Shown: positions 27,951 to 37,693, counted from the stretch's first letter. The stretch is DNA of 64,000 bases from Radicibacter daui (GCA_030657355.1 CP131056.1:124001-188000); one strand, 5' to 3'. Notes: a model not told the origin generated them from the letters alone. Program-made: numbers and translations.

Positions 27951-28679
27951 TTGTTGGCGGAAGAGACGGCCACCGGTTTCGGCGCAATGGCGCCGGATGG
28001 GGAGCAGCCCGGTCCTGAGACCGGGCCGCTGCGCCGTTGCATTGCCACGTCGCAGGTGCTCGCCAAGCCGGAGATGATCCGGTTTGTCGTCGCCCCCGAC
28101 GGAACTCTGACGCCTGACCTTGAAGAAAAGCTGCCCGGCCGCGGCCTGTGGCTGAGTGCCACCGCCGATGCCTTTGCCGAGGCGCTCAAGAAACGCGCCT
28201 TCTCGCGCGCCGCGCGCCGCAATATCGAAGTGCCGGCTAACCTTGCGGCCCGCCTGACAGCATTGCTTGAGATGCGCATTGGCCAGACGCTGAGCCTTGC
28301 ACGGCGCGCGGGCCAGGCCATCTCCGGCTTTGAAAAGGTACATGAGGCCCTGAAGGGTGGCGGCCTTGGCCTGCTGGTCGAGGCGAGCGATGCCGGCGGC
28401 GACGCCCGCAAGTTGCGCGCTCTTGCCCGCGCCGTTGCGCCACATCTCAGGATTGTGAGCCCGCTCACCGGCGAGGCTCTCGGAAAGGTATTTGGCCGAG
28501 ATCGGACCGTGCATATCGGGCTGACCTCCGGTAGACTGGCCTCCCGCATCGCGCAGGACGCAATGCGGCATGCCGGCATTTTGGCGGCTTCCCCAGTAGA
28601 AGCACACAAGTATGGACTGGAAGGCGCAAGCCATCCGGCCCCCGGTATCAACGACCAACCGTCGGAAATAGATGACTGA
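27951..28679 (+). CDS. YlxR (DUF448)/L7Ae-like RNA-binding protein
   Basis: A 242-residue fusion. The N-terminal YlxR domain has [23 protein letters not shown] and PGRGLWLS; the C-terminal part ([27 protein letters not shown]) is L7Ae/YlxQ-like. Gram-positive bacteria carry these as separate genes between nusA and infB, while alphaproteobacteria fuse them. The TTG start at 27951 has AGGAG eight bases upstream. Its end overlaps the infB ATG by eight bases. Confidence 0.88.
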   Translation: MLAEETATGFGAMAPDGEQPGPETGPLRRCIATSQVLAKPEMIRFVVAPDGTLTPDLEEKLPGRGLWLSATADAFAEALKKRAFSRAARRNIEVPANLAARLTALLEMRIGQTLSLARRAGQAISGFEKVHEALKGGGLGLLVEASDAGGDARKLRALARAVAPHLRIVSPLTGEALGKVFGRDRTVHIGLTSGRLASRIAQDAMRHAGILAASPVEAHKYGLEGASHPAPGINDQPSEIDD

Positions 28680-31317
28680 GCGCAACGATCAGGACAGCGA
28701 AAAGAAGACCCTCAGCCTGTCCAGCAAGGGCAAGCAGCAACTGCGGCAGGGTGGCGACGCCAATCAGGTTCGCCAGAGCTTTTCGCATGGCCGCTCGAAG
28801 GCGGTAACCGTAGAAGTGAAGCGCAAGCGCACCGTCGAAAAGGTGGTGGCAGGCGCGGCACGAACCGGTGCCAAGACACTTTCTGACGAAGAGCGCGAAT
28901 CGCGCCTGCGCGCCCTCCGGGTCGCCAAGGCGGCCGAGGAAACGCGGGCCCAGCAGGCCTCCGAGCAGCAGGCTGAAGCCGCTGCCGAAGCTGCTGCCGC
29001 TGCTGCCGCTCCGGTCGCCGCACCGGCTCCGGCCCCGCGGGCACCGCTCGACGCTGCGGCCCGCCGCAAGCTGGAAGAGGAAGAGCGCAAGGAGATCGAG
29101 CAGGAGGAGGCGCAGCGCCGCCAGCGCGAAACCCAGCGCCTGTCCGAACTGGAAGCCGAGCGCAAGCGCGAGCAGGAAGCCCGCAATCGCGCCAGCGAAG
29201 ATCGTCGCCCCACCGGCGCGGCGTCCGACGCTGGTACTGACAGCCCGCGCACGACCACCACGACCGATGCCGACGGTGAGTTCCGCCGCCCGGTCGTCGG
29301 TGCCCGTGCCCGCGACGACGACGATGAAGGCAGCCGCCGCGGTGGCACTCCTGGACGCGGTGCTCCCAAGGGCCCGGCCAAGGCCGCACCGACCCGGGGC
29401 CGCAACGATAACCGCCGCGATCGCAGCAAGCTGACGGTCAGCGAAGCGCTCAGCACCGGCGACGGCGATTCCGTCCGTACCCGTTCGCTGGCGGCTTTCC
29501 GCCGTGCCCGCGAGAAGGAACGCCGGAAGGAATCCAGCGCCAACCGCGAGAAGATCGTGCGTGAGGTTCAGATCCCCGACACCATCACGGTGCAGGAACT
29601 GGCCAACCGTATGGCCGAGCGCGCCGGCGAAGTGATCAAGACCCTGATGCGCAGCGGTATCATGGCAACGATCAACCAGTCGATCGACGCCGATACGGCC
29701 GAACTGATCGTGACCGAATTCGGCCATACGCCGAAGCGTGTCTCCGAAAGTGACGTCGAGCTGGTGCTGGACACCGGCAAGGACGCCGCCGAGGACATGC
29801 TGCCGCGTCCGCCGGTCGTCACCATCATGGGCCATGTCGACCACGGCAAGACCTCGCTGCTTGATGCGCTGCGCTCTACGGACGTGGCGGCGCGCGAAGC
29901 CGGCGGTATTACCCAGCATATCGGTGCCTACCAGATTCAGCTCGAATCCGGCTCGCGCATCACCTTCATCGACACCCCGGGCCACGCGGCCTTCACCTCG
30001 ATGCGTGCCCGTGGCGCCAACGTCACTGACATCGTCGTGCTGGTGGTTGCTGCCAATGACTCCGTCATGCCGCAGACGGTGGAAGCCATCGCCCACGCCA
30101 AGGCGGCGGGTGTTCCGATGATCGTGGCAGTCAACAAGATCGACCTGCCCGGCGCGGACAAGAACCGCGTTCTGACCGACCTCCTCCAGTACGGCATCGT
30201 AACGGAAGAGATGGGCGGTGACGTGCTGGCGGTGCCGGTTTCGGCCAAGACCAAGCAGGGTCTAGACAAGCTGGAGGAGGCTATCCTCCTGCAGTCCGAA
30301 ATCCTCGAGCTGCGCGCCAATCCGAACCGGCTTGCCGAAGGCAGCGTCATCGAAGCCAAGCTCGAGCGCGGCCGTGGTTCTGTCGCGACGGTCCTCATTG
30401 AGCGCGGCACGCTCAAGGTTGGCGACAGCTTCGTCGTCGGCGCTGAATTCGGCCGCGCCCGTGCGTTGCTGAATGACCGTGCCGAACAGATCAGGGAAGC
30501 TGGCCCCGGTTTCCCGGTCGAGGTCGTGGGTCTCAACGGCACGCCGCAGGCCGGTGACCGCCTGGTGGTGGTCGAGGATGAGTCCGAGGCCCGCCGGATC
30601 GCCGAATATCGTCAGGCCAAGGTTCGTGAGCAGGCGGCGACCGCTTCTGCCCGCGGTTCTCTGGAACAGATGTTCAACGCCATCCGCGAAGGCGAAGCCA
30701 AGAACTTCCCGGTTGTCATCAAGGGCGACGTGCAGGGTTCCATCGAGGCGATCAACGCCTCCCTGCAAAAGCTCACCGAAGACAACAAGGAAGTCCGCGT
30801 CCAGGTGCTGCATTCCGGCGTCGGTGCCATCACCGAATCCGACATCACCCTGGCTGCCGCCTCCAAGGCGATGGTCATCGGCTTCAACGTCCGCGCCAAC
30901 CCGCAGGCCCGCGAGATGGCCAAGCGCGACGGTGTGGAAATCCGTTACTACTCGATCATCTACAACGTGATCGACGAGGTTAAGGCAGCCCTCAGCGGCA
31001 TGCTGTCGCCGGAAGTGACGGAAGAGTTCATCGGTTACGCTTCCATCCGCCAGGTGTTCAACATCACCAAGGTTGGCAAGGTTGCCGGCTGTATGATCAC
31101 CGAGGGCGTGGTCAAGCGCGGCGCCGGTTGCCGACTGCTGCGCGACAACGTGGTTATCCACGAAGGCACGCTCAAGACGCTCAAGCGTTTCAAGGACGAA
31201 GTCCGCGAAGTCCGCGAAGGTTTCGAGTGCGGTATGGCTTTCGAGAATTACGACGACATCCGCGAAGGCGACGTTGTCGAGTGCTTCGAGATCAAGGAAA
31301 CCGCGCGCGTCCTTTAA
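28672..31317 (+). CDS. infB: Translation initiation factor IF-2
   Basis: An 881-residue GTPase that places initiator tRNA on the ribosome. A long charged Ala/Glu/Arg-rich N-terminal part, likely disordered or coiled, is followed by the IF2_N block [22 protein letters not shown] and the G domain: G1 [15 protein letters not shown]3 [16 protein letters not shown]4 NKIDLPG and G5 SAK. Domains II-IV follow, ending [12 protein letters not shown]. An intrinsic terminator closes the operon here, with rbfA-truB-rpsO not adjacent. Confidence 0.97.
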   Translation: MTERNDQDSEKKTLSLSSKGKQQLRQGGDANQVRQSFSHGRSKAVTVEVKRKRTVEKVVAGAARTGAKTLSDEERESRLRALRVAKAAEETRAQQASEQQAEAAAEAAAAAAAPVAAPAPAPRAPLDAAARRKLEEEERKEIEQEEAQRRQRETQRLSELEAERKREQEARNRASEDRRPTGAASDAGTDSPRTTTTTDADGEFRRPVVGARARDDDDEGSRRGGTPGRGAPKGPAKAAPTRGRNDNRRDRSKLTVSEALSTGDGDSVRTRSLAAFRRAREKERRKESSANREKIVREVQIPDTITVQELANRMAERAGEVIKTLMRSGIMATINQSIDADTAELIVTEFGHTPKRVSESDVELVLDTGKDAAEDMLPRPPVVTIMGHVDHGKTSLLDALRSTDVAAREAGGITQHIGAYQIQLESGSRITFIDTPGHAAFTSMRARGANVTDIVVLVVAANDSVMPQTVEAIAHAKAAGVPMIVAVNKIDLPGADKNRVLTDLLQYGIVTEEMGGDVLAVPVSAKTKQGLDKLEEAILLQSEILELRANPNRLAEGSVIEAKLERGRGSVATVLIERGTLKVGDSFVVGAEFGRARALLNDRAEQIREAGPGFPVEVVGLNGTPQAGDRLVVVEDESEARRIAEYRQAKVREQAATASARGSLEQMFNAIREGEAKNFPVVIKGDVQGSIEAINASLQKLTEDNKEVRVQVLHSGVGAITESDITLAAASKAMVIGFNVRANPQAREMAKRDGVEIRYYSIIYNVIDEVKAALSGMLSPEVTEEFIGYASIRQVFNITKVGKVAGCMITEGVVKRGAGCRLLRDNVVIHEGTLKTLKRFKDEVREVREGFECGMAFENYDDIREGDVVECFEIKETARVL

Positions 31318-31346
31318 GGTCCGTGCTTCCTTTCGAAACAGACATG

Positions 31347-31378
31347 AAAAACCCGGCGACTCTGTCGCCGGGTTTTTT
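31347..31378 (+). terminator. Intrinsic terminator after infB
   Basis: AACCCGGCGAC (31350-31360) pairs perfectly with GTCGCCGGGTT (31364-31374) around a three-base loop, followed by a run of T. It ends the rimP-nusA-ylxR-infB operon. Confidence 0.95.
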
Positions 31379-31499
31379 GTTGCCTGCGGAGGGATGCCAG
31401 AGGGCACCGTCAAACCATTTGGCGGAGCCTGGTTTCTCACCCATCATGCGCAAACAGGTGTTACCAGCAGGCGCATGAAGAACAAGGGTCAGCGAAATA

Positions 31500-32576
31500 A
31501 TGATCGACAGCATCAAGGCATTGCCGGAAGGCGACGAGCGCAACCGGCATTTCAAGGCTCTGGTCAACGACCGGGCCCGGCCGCTGGCGGACCGCATCAA
31601 GCTGCTGGTTGACGGGATTCAGGGTGGCGCCTTGCCGATGCGGGCACTGCACGAAGCGGCTCTGCCGCTGATAGAGACCGAGGCCGGCACCAACGCCACC
31701 GCTGTTGAGTGTATGCTCTACAGCGGCTGGGTCGGGCACCAGACCGAACCGGACTATCTCAAGACGCTGCTGCCCTGGGCGCGCCGGCTGGTGGCGCTGG
31801 CACCGGGTAACGTCGCTGTCTATACGCGCGGGGCCATGCTGTCGCTTTCCGCGCAAAGTTACGAAGACGCACTGATGTTCGGCCTTGCCTGCACCAGCAC
31901 CGGCCACAAGCAGGACGCCATTGTCCGCTGCGCCAGCATGCTGGCACGCGGTGACGACGCCCTGACGCTGACTGCCGACGGTATTGGCTGCGTCCTGCCG
32001 CTCTCGACCCAGACCACCCAGATGGTTGAAGCGGCTCTCACTCATTGTTCCGGCCAGTTCACCGAGATGGAAGAACTCGCCTATCTCAAGTCGAGACTGC
32101 CGGAGGGACTGCGTATCGGCGAAGTCGGTGGCCTTGTCGGCAACCATTCCGCCTTCTTTCTGCGCTTCCTGAAGGCCGGCTCGTTGCGGGTTATCGATGG
32201 AGATCCGAGGGCAATTCCGCTCTTGCAACGGTGTCTGTCGGCCAACAATCCCGATGGCGCCAGCGCAACCAGCCTCGAGCTTTCCTGGGTTGTCGGCCCA
32301 GGGGCAGCCGATAGCGGGGCCAATCCGCCTCGGCAGACAGTCGACGCGCTCTTCCCGGAACCCGTCGATTTTTTCAAGATCGACGCAGATGGCGGTGAGA
32401 TTGAACTGCTGGACGGCGCCCAGCGCAGCATCGCAGAACACCGCCCGATCGTTATGATTGAAGTCAGGCCATCAACAGCCAAACCGGTGGATGACTGGTT
32501 TGTCGCCCGGGGCTACCGGGCGGAAAAGCGCATTGATCGCTCCAGCCACATGAACGTCATCTACACGCCGGCCTGA
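31500..32576 (+). CDS. FkbM-type SAM-dependent methyltransferase with N-terminal helical region
   Basis: A 358-residue cytoplasmic protein. The N-terminal 190 residues or so are mostly helical and look repeat-like without a recognised domain. The C-terminal part has the FkbM pattern: RIGEVGGLVGNHSAFFLRFLKAGSLRVIDGDPRAI (SAM-binding motif I region), VDFFKIDADGGEIELLDGAQRSI (the hallmark KIDxxGxExxxLxG) and PIVMIEVRP. It probably methylates a sugar or small molecule, but the substrate is unknown. It stands alone between two terminators. GGxxG in motif I is less canonical than usual. Confidence 0.8.
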   Translation: MIDSIKALPEGDERNRHFKALVNDRARPLADRIKLLVDGIQGGALPMRALHEAALPLIETEAGTNATAVECMLYSGWVGHQTEPDYLKTLLPWARRLVALAPGNVAVYTRGAMLSLSAQSYEDALMFGLACTSTGHKQDAIVRCASMLARGDDALTLTADGIGCVLPLSTQTTQMVEAALTHCSGQFTEMEELAYLKSRLPEGLRIGEVGGLVGNHSAFFLRFLKAGSLRVIDGDPRAIPLLQRCLSANNPDGASATSLELSWVVGPGAADSGANPPRQTVDALFPEPVDFFKIDADGGEIELLDGAQRSIAEHRPIVMIEVRPSTAKPVDDWFVARGYRAEKRIDRSSHMNVIYTPA

Positions 32577-32580
32577 ATAA

Positions 32581-32607
32581 AAAAGCCCCGGAATTTCCGG
32601 GGCTTTT
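32581..32607. terminator. Bidirectional terminator between fkbM and a solute-binding protein gene
   Basis: A near-perfect palindrome with stem GCCCCGG/CCGGGGC extended by AAAA and TTTT on the two sides. It lies between convergent genes and can serve both strands. Confidence 0.92.
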
Positions 32608-32636
32608 CTCTAGCGAGATGCCTTGCGGCAAAAGGC

Positions 32637-33479
32637 TTACTGGGCCTTCGTCAGATCCACGCCGAACCACTTGACGCTCAGCTGGGCAAGCGTGCCGTCC
32701 GCCTTCAGCCCTTCCACGATCTCCTTGATCCTGGCAGTGAATTCCGGATCGCCCTTGTCGACAGCCACGGCAAGCGGCTCGAAGAAGACCGGCGGGGTCA
32801 GGATGCGGAACGGGTAGCCATTGTCGATGGCTTCCTTGAGCGTCGGCAGGTTGGTCAACACCGCATCAAGGCGCTTGCCGGCACCAAGGCGCAGATCATC
32901 AAAGGCAAGGCCGTCGGATTCATAGGTGCGGATCTCGTAATCGCCCTTGATGTAGTCGAACTTCGGCGTGCCGATCGCATCCATGTTGAGGTTCTTGCGC
33001 AGATAGTCCTCATAGGAGCAGGCCGAGCATGACCCAATGACCTTGCCGGCCAGATCATCGACCGTTTTGACGTCGGTTTCATCCTTGTGAACCGCCACAG
33101 CCGCCGGGGTGTAGTAATAAACGGCCGGGAAATCGAGCACCTCGGCGCGCTCGCGCGTCGGGGTCATGGAACCGACGGCGATGTCCCAGCGACCCGCCCA
33201 GCGGCCGGCAACCTGCGCTTCCCAGGAAGGGGTCACGATCCGGGTCTTGACGCCGAGCTTGCCGGCAATCGCCTTCAGCACTTCGACATCGAAACCATCG
33301 AACTCGTTCTTGTCGTTGAGGAAGGCAACCGGCGGATAACCGTCCGTGGAAGCCCCCACCAGCTCGCCGGATTTCATCACCCGGTCCAGCGTCTCCCCTG
33401 CAAAGGCAGGCGCACTCACCAGCGCCGCCAGCGCTACCGCCGCCGCCGCAAGGCGGCCTGTCATCTTCCTGTTCATCAT
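32637..33479 (-). CDS. Amino-acid ABC transporter substrate-binding protein (family 3)
   Basis: A 280-residue periplasmic protein with a signal peptide (MMNRKMTGRLAAAAVALAALVSAPAFA, cut near residue 27) and the SBP_bac_3 fold: LVGASTDGYPPVAF, FDGFDVEVLKAIAGKLG, WDIAVGSMTPTRERAEVLDF and a DAVLTNLPTLKEAI segment. A pair of cysteines in GSCSACSYEDYL is unusual. GGAGAC precedes two successive ATG codons (33479 and 33476), and either could be used. It is divergent from a matching permease gene, but no ATPase gene is near. Confidence 0.9.
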   Translation of the reverse strand: MMNRKMTGRLAAAAVALAALVSAPAFAGETLDRVMKSGELVGASTDGYPPVAFLNDKNEFDGFDVEVLKAIAGKLGVKTRIVTPSWEAQVAGRWAGRWDIAVGSMTPTRERAEVLDFPAVYYYTPAAVAVHKDETDVKTVDDLAGKVIGSCSACSYEDYLRKNLNMDAIGTPKFDYIKGDYEIRTYESDGLAFDDLRLGAGKRLDAVLTNLPTLKEAIDNGYPFRILTPPVFFEPLAVAVDKGDPEFTARIKEIVEGLKADGTLAQLSVKWFGVDLTKAQ

Positions 33480-33640
33480 GTCTCCGTTCGGCATCAAAAC
33501 GGTAAAGCGGCGGAGTGACGACCTAGCATCTGCCGTGTCTCTTGAAACGCCGCCTCCCCTCGCTGCAGATAAAAAGGCTAAAGTGCGCGCGCCGTCCAGC
33601 CCTTCCGCTGGCGAAAGGTTATCTTGAGGAACTTCCCTGA

Positions 33641-34606
33641 ATGCAGTCATTCCAGGCCACCCGCCTCGGCGTCTACGGCTTTCTCGCCCTGATGCTCCTC
33701 GGGGTAAATACCGGCGCAGTTCTGCCGGCCGGGCTGGCCGCAAATCTGTCATCCGTCGGTCTTGAGGGCTGGCCGCTGCGCATCCTGGGCTCCCTGCTCA
33801 TCACGGGCGCGCTCTGGCTCAATGCCCAGGCCCTGCGCCGTCTGCCCTTTCGGATGCAGGTGATCATCACCTGGCTGGAACTGGGCACCCTGTTCCTGCT
33901 GTTCTTTGCCAGCTTCAACCTTTCCTGGGGCACCATCTGGCACCGGCTGCCGGTGCTGCTCGGCCTGCAACTCAAGGATGGTTTCGTGCAAGGCGCGGCC
34001 ATGACATTGCTGGTCAGCATTGCCAGCATCGTCTTTGCCAGCATCCTTGCCATGATCGCCGCGCTCGGCCGCATGTCGAAAAACGGCCTCGCCTTCGGCA
34101 TCGCCAGTTTCTATATCTCCTTTTTCCGCGGCACCCCGCTGCTGCTGCAGGTATTGCTGATCTATCTTGGCTTGCCGCAGCTCGACATTGTGCTGGACGC
34201 TGTGCCGGCTGGAATCATCGCGCTCTCGCTATGTTACGGTGCCTATATGGCGGAGATTTTCCGGGCGGGGATCATGAGCATTCCTGCCGGCCAGCGGGAA
34301 GCCGCCTATGCTCTCGGCCTCAAGCCCGGCCTTACACTATGGCTGGTGGTGATCCCGCAGGCACTGCGCGTCATCATTCCGCCCACCGGCAACCAGTTCA
34401 TCTCCATGCTGAAGGACAGTGCCCTCGTCTCCGTCATGGGCGTGTGGGAGCTCATGTATCTCTCCCGCACCTATGGGCGAACGGACTTCAAATATATGGA
34501 GATGATGATCGCCGCCGCTCTCATCTACTGGGCTCTTTCCAGCGTGTTCGAAATCCTGCAGGCCCGGCTGGAGAAGAAATTCGGGCGCGGCATCAGCATC
34601 GTCTGA
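33641..34606 (+). CDS. Amino-acid ABC transporter permease
   Basis: A 321-residue inner-membrane protein. The first about 100 residues form three to four helices; the HisM-type permease domain starts near LKDGFVQGAAMTLLVSIASIV and has the family loop SFYISFFRGTPLLLQVLLIY and the EAA motif REAAYALGLKPGLTLWLVVIPQAL, where the ATPase docks. It is transcribed away from the binding-protein gene, separated by about 160 bases. The cognate ATPase must be elsewhere. Confidence 0.92.
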   Translation: MQSFQATRLGVYGFLALMLLGVNTGAVLPAGLAANLSSVGLEGWPLRILGSLLITGALWLNAQALRRLPFRMQVIITWLELGTLFLLFFASFNLSWGTIWHRLPVLLGLQLKDGFVQGAAMTLLVSIASIVFASILAMIAALGRMSKNGLAFGIASFYISFFRGTPLLLQVLLIYLGLPQLDIVLDAVPAGIIALSLCYGAYMAEIFRAGIMSIPAGQREAAYALGLKPGLTLWLVVIPQALRVIIPPTGNQFISMLKDSALVSVMGVWELMYLSRTYGRTDFKYMEMMIAAALIYWALSSVFEILQARLEKKFGRGISIV

Positions 34607-34647
34607 CCCCGCGCCCTTAAATCATCCGCTGGCAGCGGCAGACTGGC

Positions 34648-35487
34648 TCAGGTGCCAAAACGTCCAGCCTGGAAATCCTCGACGGCCTGAACCAGTTCAT
34701 CACGCGTATTCATGACAAACGGGCCGTAACGCGCAACCGGTTCGTTCAACGGCTCACCATGAGCGATGAAAAGCGAGGCACCGCCTGCACCGGCGGTGAT
34801 CGCCATTTCGCCGCCACCGCCGCCCAGAACGGCCAGCGTGGGCGCCTTGATCTCACGCTCCAGCCCGGCACCGACCGGGGCCGTCACGCTGCCCTCATGA
34901 ATGCCGATGAAGCCATTGTGTCCCTCCGGCACAACGACGGAGAATTTTGCCCCCGGCTCAAGGAAAGCCAGATAGAGCCCGACGGGCGTACGGGTAACTG
35001 CGGGCCCGGCCTTGCCGGCATAACTGCCCGCAATCAGGCGTACCTTCGCGCCCGGCAGATCAATCTCGGGAATGGTATCCCGGCCTATATCCTGGTAGCC
35101 GGGCGCGGCCATTTTCTGGGCCGCGGGCAAATTCACCCAGAGTTGGAAGCCGCGCATGCCGGGGCCGATGATTTCCGGCATTTCAGAATGGATGATGCCG
35201 CGGCCGGCCGTCATCCACTGCACGTCACCGGCACCGATCACCCCCTCGCCGCCCGTCGAATCACGGTGGCGCAGCTGGCCTTCCAGCATGATGGTTACGG
35301 TTTCGAAGCCGCGGTGCGGGTGCTCCGGGAAACCGGCGATATAAGCCCCGGGATCATCGGCGTCGAACCGGTCCAGCATCAGAAACGGATCGATCATGTC
35401 GAGCTGGGGCGTGCCGATCATGCGGGTGAGCTGAACGCCGGCACCGTCGGTTGCCGGCAGGCCCGGCGAAGTTTTGACTATGTGCAT
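34648..35487 (-). CDS. Pirin family protein
   Basis: A 279-residue bicupin. The metal-binding N-terminal cupin is clear: PHPHRGFETVTIMLEGQLRHRDS, then GVIGAGDVQWMTAGRGIIHSEMP, and GFQLWVNLPAAQKM leads into the second cupin. Bacterial pirins range from quercetinase-like to regulatory roles, so no precise reaction is given. AAGGAGG nine bases before the ATG at 35487 decides the start over the closer ATG at 35496. Confidence 0.93.
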   Translation of the reverse strand: MHIVKTSPGLPATDGAGVQLTRMIGTPQLDMIDPFLMLDRFDADDPGAYIAGFPEHPHRGFETVTIMLEGQLRHRDSTGGEGVIGAGDVQWMTAGRGIIHSEMPEIIGPGMRGFQLWVNLPAAQKMAAPGYQDIGRDTIPEIDLPGAKVRLIAGSYAGKAGPAVTRTPVGLYLAFLEPGAKFSVVVPEGHNGFIGIHEGSVTAPVGAGLEREIKAPTLAVLGGGGGEMAITAGAGGASLFIAHGEPLNEPVARYGPFVMNTRDELVQAVEDFQAGRFGT

Positions 35488-35677
35488 TCTGTTCATCCTC
35501 CTTGCGTTGCGGGCTCGCTTGCCGCAAATCTGTCGCCCCCAAAGATGGGGCAGCGGCAGCGCCGGCTGAAGGCCAGAAGTCATCGATAGTTTGTTTCACC
35601 AGAAGCAACAGATTCGACATCAGGGCTGAATCGGTTGCTTTAAATTAGTGAAATCCAGATTGGTCGAGGGCCACGTG

Positions 35678-36310
35678 ATGATCGAACTTCTCAGTTCGGC
35701 GATTTTTGTATTTTTCGTGGTGATGGACCCGGTTGGCGTCCTGCCGGTCTTCATCGGATTGACGCAGGGTTTCACCAGTGCCCAGCGGCGTTATATCGCC
35801 ATCAAGGGCTGTATTGTCGCCGGCATCGTGCTTGGTCTCTTCGCCTATTTTGGCAACTGGTTCCTGACCGCGCTCGGCATCAGCCTCTCCGCCTTCCGCA
35901 TCGCCGGCGGGGCGCTGCTCTTTCTCATCGCTGTCGAGATGCTGTTTGAACGCCGCACCGCCCGAAAGAGCGCCGTTGCCGGCGAAGCCGTCAGTCGTAC
36001 CCATGAAGAGGCTCAGGATATCGCTGTCTTCCCGCTGGCCATCCCCTTGCTGGCCGGCCCGGGCGCCCTGACCTCAATGCTGCTGCTGATGGGGCGCGCG
36101 CCGGGAATCGGTGCCCAGGCTCTCGTTCTGCTGGCCTGCGCCATCAATATGGCGCTGGTACTGATCCTGCTCATCTCGGGCGAAGCGATTGCCCGCAAGC
36201 TCGGCCGGACGCTTATCAACACCATCAGCCGCGTGCTGGGCCTCATGCTGGCGGCACTTGCCATCCAGTTTATCGTCGATGGCATTCTGGAAGTGGCCGG
36301 GCGCGTCTAG
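35678..36310 (+). CDS. MarC family integral membrane protein
   Basis: A 210-residue protein with six predicted helices and the MarC/NAAT signatures VVMDPVGVLPVFIGLT near the N-terminus, FGNWFLTALGISLSAFRIAGG and FPLAIPLLAGPGALTSML. Some archaeal relatives move amino acids; the bacterial role is unsettled. The ATG at 35678 is preceded by GAGGG at 35666-35670; an in-frame GTG at 35648 would add ten non-hydrophobic residues and is disfavoured. Confidence 0.9.
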   Translation: MIELLSSAIFVFFVVMDPVGVLPVFIGLTQGFTSAQRRYIAIKGCIVAGIVLGLFAYFGNWFLTALGISLSAFRIAGGALLFLIAVEMLFERRTARKSAVAGEAVSRTHEEAQDIAVFPLAIPLLAGPGALTSMLLLMGRAPGIGAQALVLLACAINMALVLILLISGEAIARKLGRTLINTISRVLGLMLAALAIQFIVDGILEVAGRV

Positions 36311-36362
36311 GCGCCCCGGTTTACGCAGTCAGCGCCGCCGCTCAGGCCAAATCCCGAAATGC

Positions 36363-36393
36363 AAAAAGCCGCCCGGCTTTGGCCAGCGGCTTT
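36363..36393 (-). terminator. Terminator of the tRNA-Ala gene
   Basis: Read on the minus strand, AAAGCCGC pairs with GCGGCTTT with an inner GGC/GCC pairing, followed by a T run. It lies 31 bases after the tRNA 3' end and could also stop the convergent marC transcript. Confidence 0.85.
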
Positions 36394-36423
36394 AACAACG
36401 TCGCTATTTTAGTCGAGAAGAAA

Positions 36424-36499
<76 letters not shown>

Positions 36500-36643
36500 A
36501 CGCTTACCGGCGCAGACGGTTGAAACGAGATCAAAACGAAACTCTGTTTCAGCCCGGAAATCAGATCCGGTATGTCAGGTTTCCTTTGGGAAGGAACCTC
36601 ACCAGCGCCACTTTCGAGCAGTGCCCTGCGGCGTGGTGCGGGG

Positions 36644-36672
36644 CTTATAGAACGGGGCGGCAGAGCCCGCAA
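36644..36672 (-). promoter_or_regulatory. Promoter of tRNA-Ala
   Basis: On the minus strand TTGCGG (36672-36667) and TATAAG (36649-36644) are 17 bases apart, in the style of alphaproteobacterial stable-RNA promoters. It gives an unusually long 5' leader of about 137 bases, which contains a GGTTCCTT/AAGGAAACC hairpin. Confidence 0.6.
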
Positions 36673-36721
36673 GAGAAAATTTTGAGGTTTTTGCCGCCCG
36701 GTTCCTCAGCCGGAAAAAAGC

Positions 36722-37051
36722 TCAGTTTTCGTCTTCGTCGCCTTCGACAACCGAGCTGAAATCATCGTCATCGTCCTCGAGTTCCGACACGTCCTCGATC
36801 GGCGCGGCGGCATCATCCTCTTCGACGTCCTCGACGACTTCATCTTCGACCTCTGTATCCTCGAGATCGACGATGGCACCCTTGCGGGGCTCATCCGAGG
36901 CAACATTACGGGCGCGACGCGACTTCAGGAGCTGCTCGGGCTCGAACACGGTATTGCACGAAGGGCAAACCGGCGGCGTGCTCAGCAGATCATAGTAGCG
37001 GGTGCCGCAATTCGGGCAGATGCGCTTGGTGCCCCATTCCGGTTTAGCCAA
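36722..37051 (-). CDS. TIGR02300 family acidic zinc-ribbon protein (FYDLN acid)
   Basis: A 109-residue protein starting AKPEWGTKRICPNCGTRYYDL, with two CxxC pairs (CPNC and CPSC) forming a zinc ribbon, then a basic patch (KSRRARN) and a long Asp/Glu-rich tail, as in the TIGR02300/FYDLN-acid family (here YYDL). The TTG start at 37051 is set by the conserved N-terminus and by ACGGAGGA six bases upstream; no ATG is near. Function is unknown but the family is widespread in alphaproteobacteria, normally next to aroA-cmk-rpsA. Confidence 0.9.
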   Translation of the reverse strand: MAKPEWGTKRICPNCGTRYYDLLSTPPVCPSCNTVFEPEQLLKSRRARNVASDEPRKGAIVDLEDTEVEDEVVEDVEEDDAAAPIEDVSELEDDDDDFSSVVEGDEDEN

Positions 37052-37693
37052 GACCGGTCCTCCGTCTTTTGCTGTCCGCAGTGAATAATGAAGGCCGCTC
37101 GTGCTCCACCGCTGCCGGGCAGACGATACTGCCTGCAAGGCGACCGCGGAGCATTGCGGCCTTGAATTTGCGGGCAATGCCATGTCGGGCTGGGCTTGTC
37201 AAAGAGATAATCAGCCTGGAAAGACATCGCAGGGAAGCCGGAGCGCATTGCTCCGGTCCGTGGCGCTCCAGGGCCGACGCGTCCTGATCCGGCCGATATC
37301 GGGCCTGGTATCCGAAAAGCCAACCTTTTCAGGCCGGCAGGTAGCGACTCTTCCCCTGTCCTTCACTGCCGGCCCTCGTCCAGACGGCCCTCAAGGCCCT
37401 GTTCTTCCCGGTTTTCAGCCGGATATGACTTGTATCGAAGCCCTGGAAATTACCCGGTTCGGTCCCGAAACAAGCAAAGGCGGCACTGGCATTTTCCACA
37501 ATGCACATGGGAAACCGGGTCAGATTTTAGACATAAAATTCACCACTTTTTAAAAAAGTCATGTGCATTGAAGGGCTTAGCCGAATGGTAAACTTGACGG
37601 TAGGGGTGCCTGCTGGCAGGCTTCACCTTAAATGGCCATGCAAGCCAACCGGGCAGGATTCCACGAGCCCTGATGATCAAGAGGGTTTCTCTA
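37052..37693. other. 642-base stretch with no convincing gene, upstream of ihfB
   Basis: No conserved reading frame is recognised; a 150-codon open frame on the plus strand (37101-37553) has no family-like features or ribosome binding site. It holds a CCGGAGC/GCTCCGG hairpin (37238-37256), an AT-rich segment with nested inverted repeats (37499-37570) and a TTGACG hexamer (37594-37599). In related genomes aroA, cmk and rpsA usually sit here; no remnant of them can be seen by eye. Confidence 0.6.
37499..37570. repeat. Nested inverted repeats upstream of ihfB
   Basis: An outer perfect 11-bp inverted repeat, CAATGCACATG (37499-37509) and CATGTGCATTG (37560-37570), encloses ATTTTA-GACA-TAAAAT (37524-37539) and the palindrome ACTTTTTAAAAAAGT (37545-37559). 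The inner DNA is much more AT-rich than its surroundings. It could be paired regulator sites, a cruciform or a structured RNA. It ends 123 bases before the ihfB ATG. Confidence 0.8.

Noticed and set aside
37101-37553. A 150-codon open frame in the gap before ihfB
   Set aside because: No Shine-Dalgarno, no recognisable motifs, codon use unlike the neighbours; treated as non-coding.
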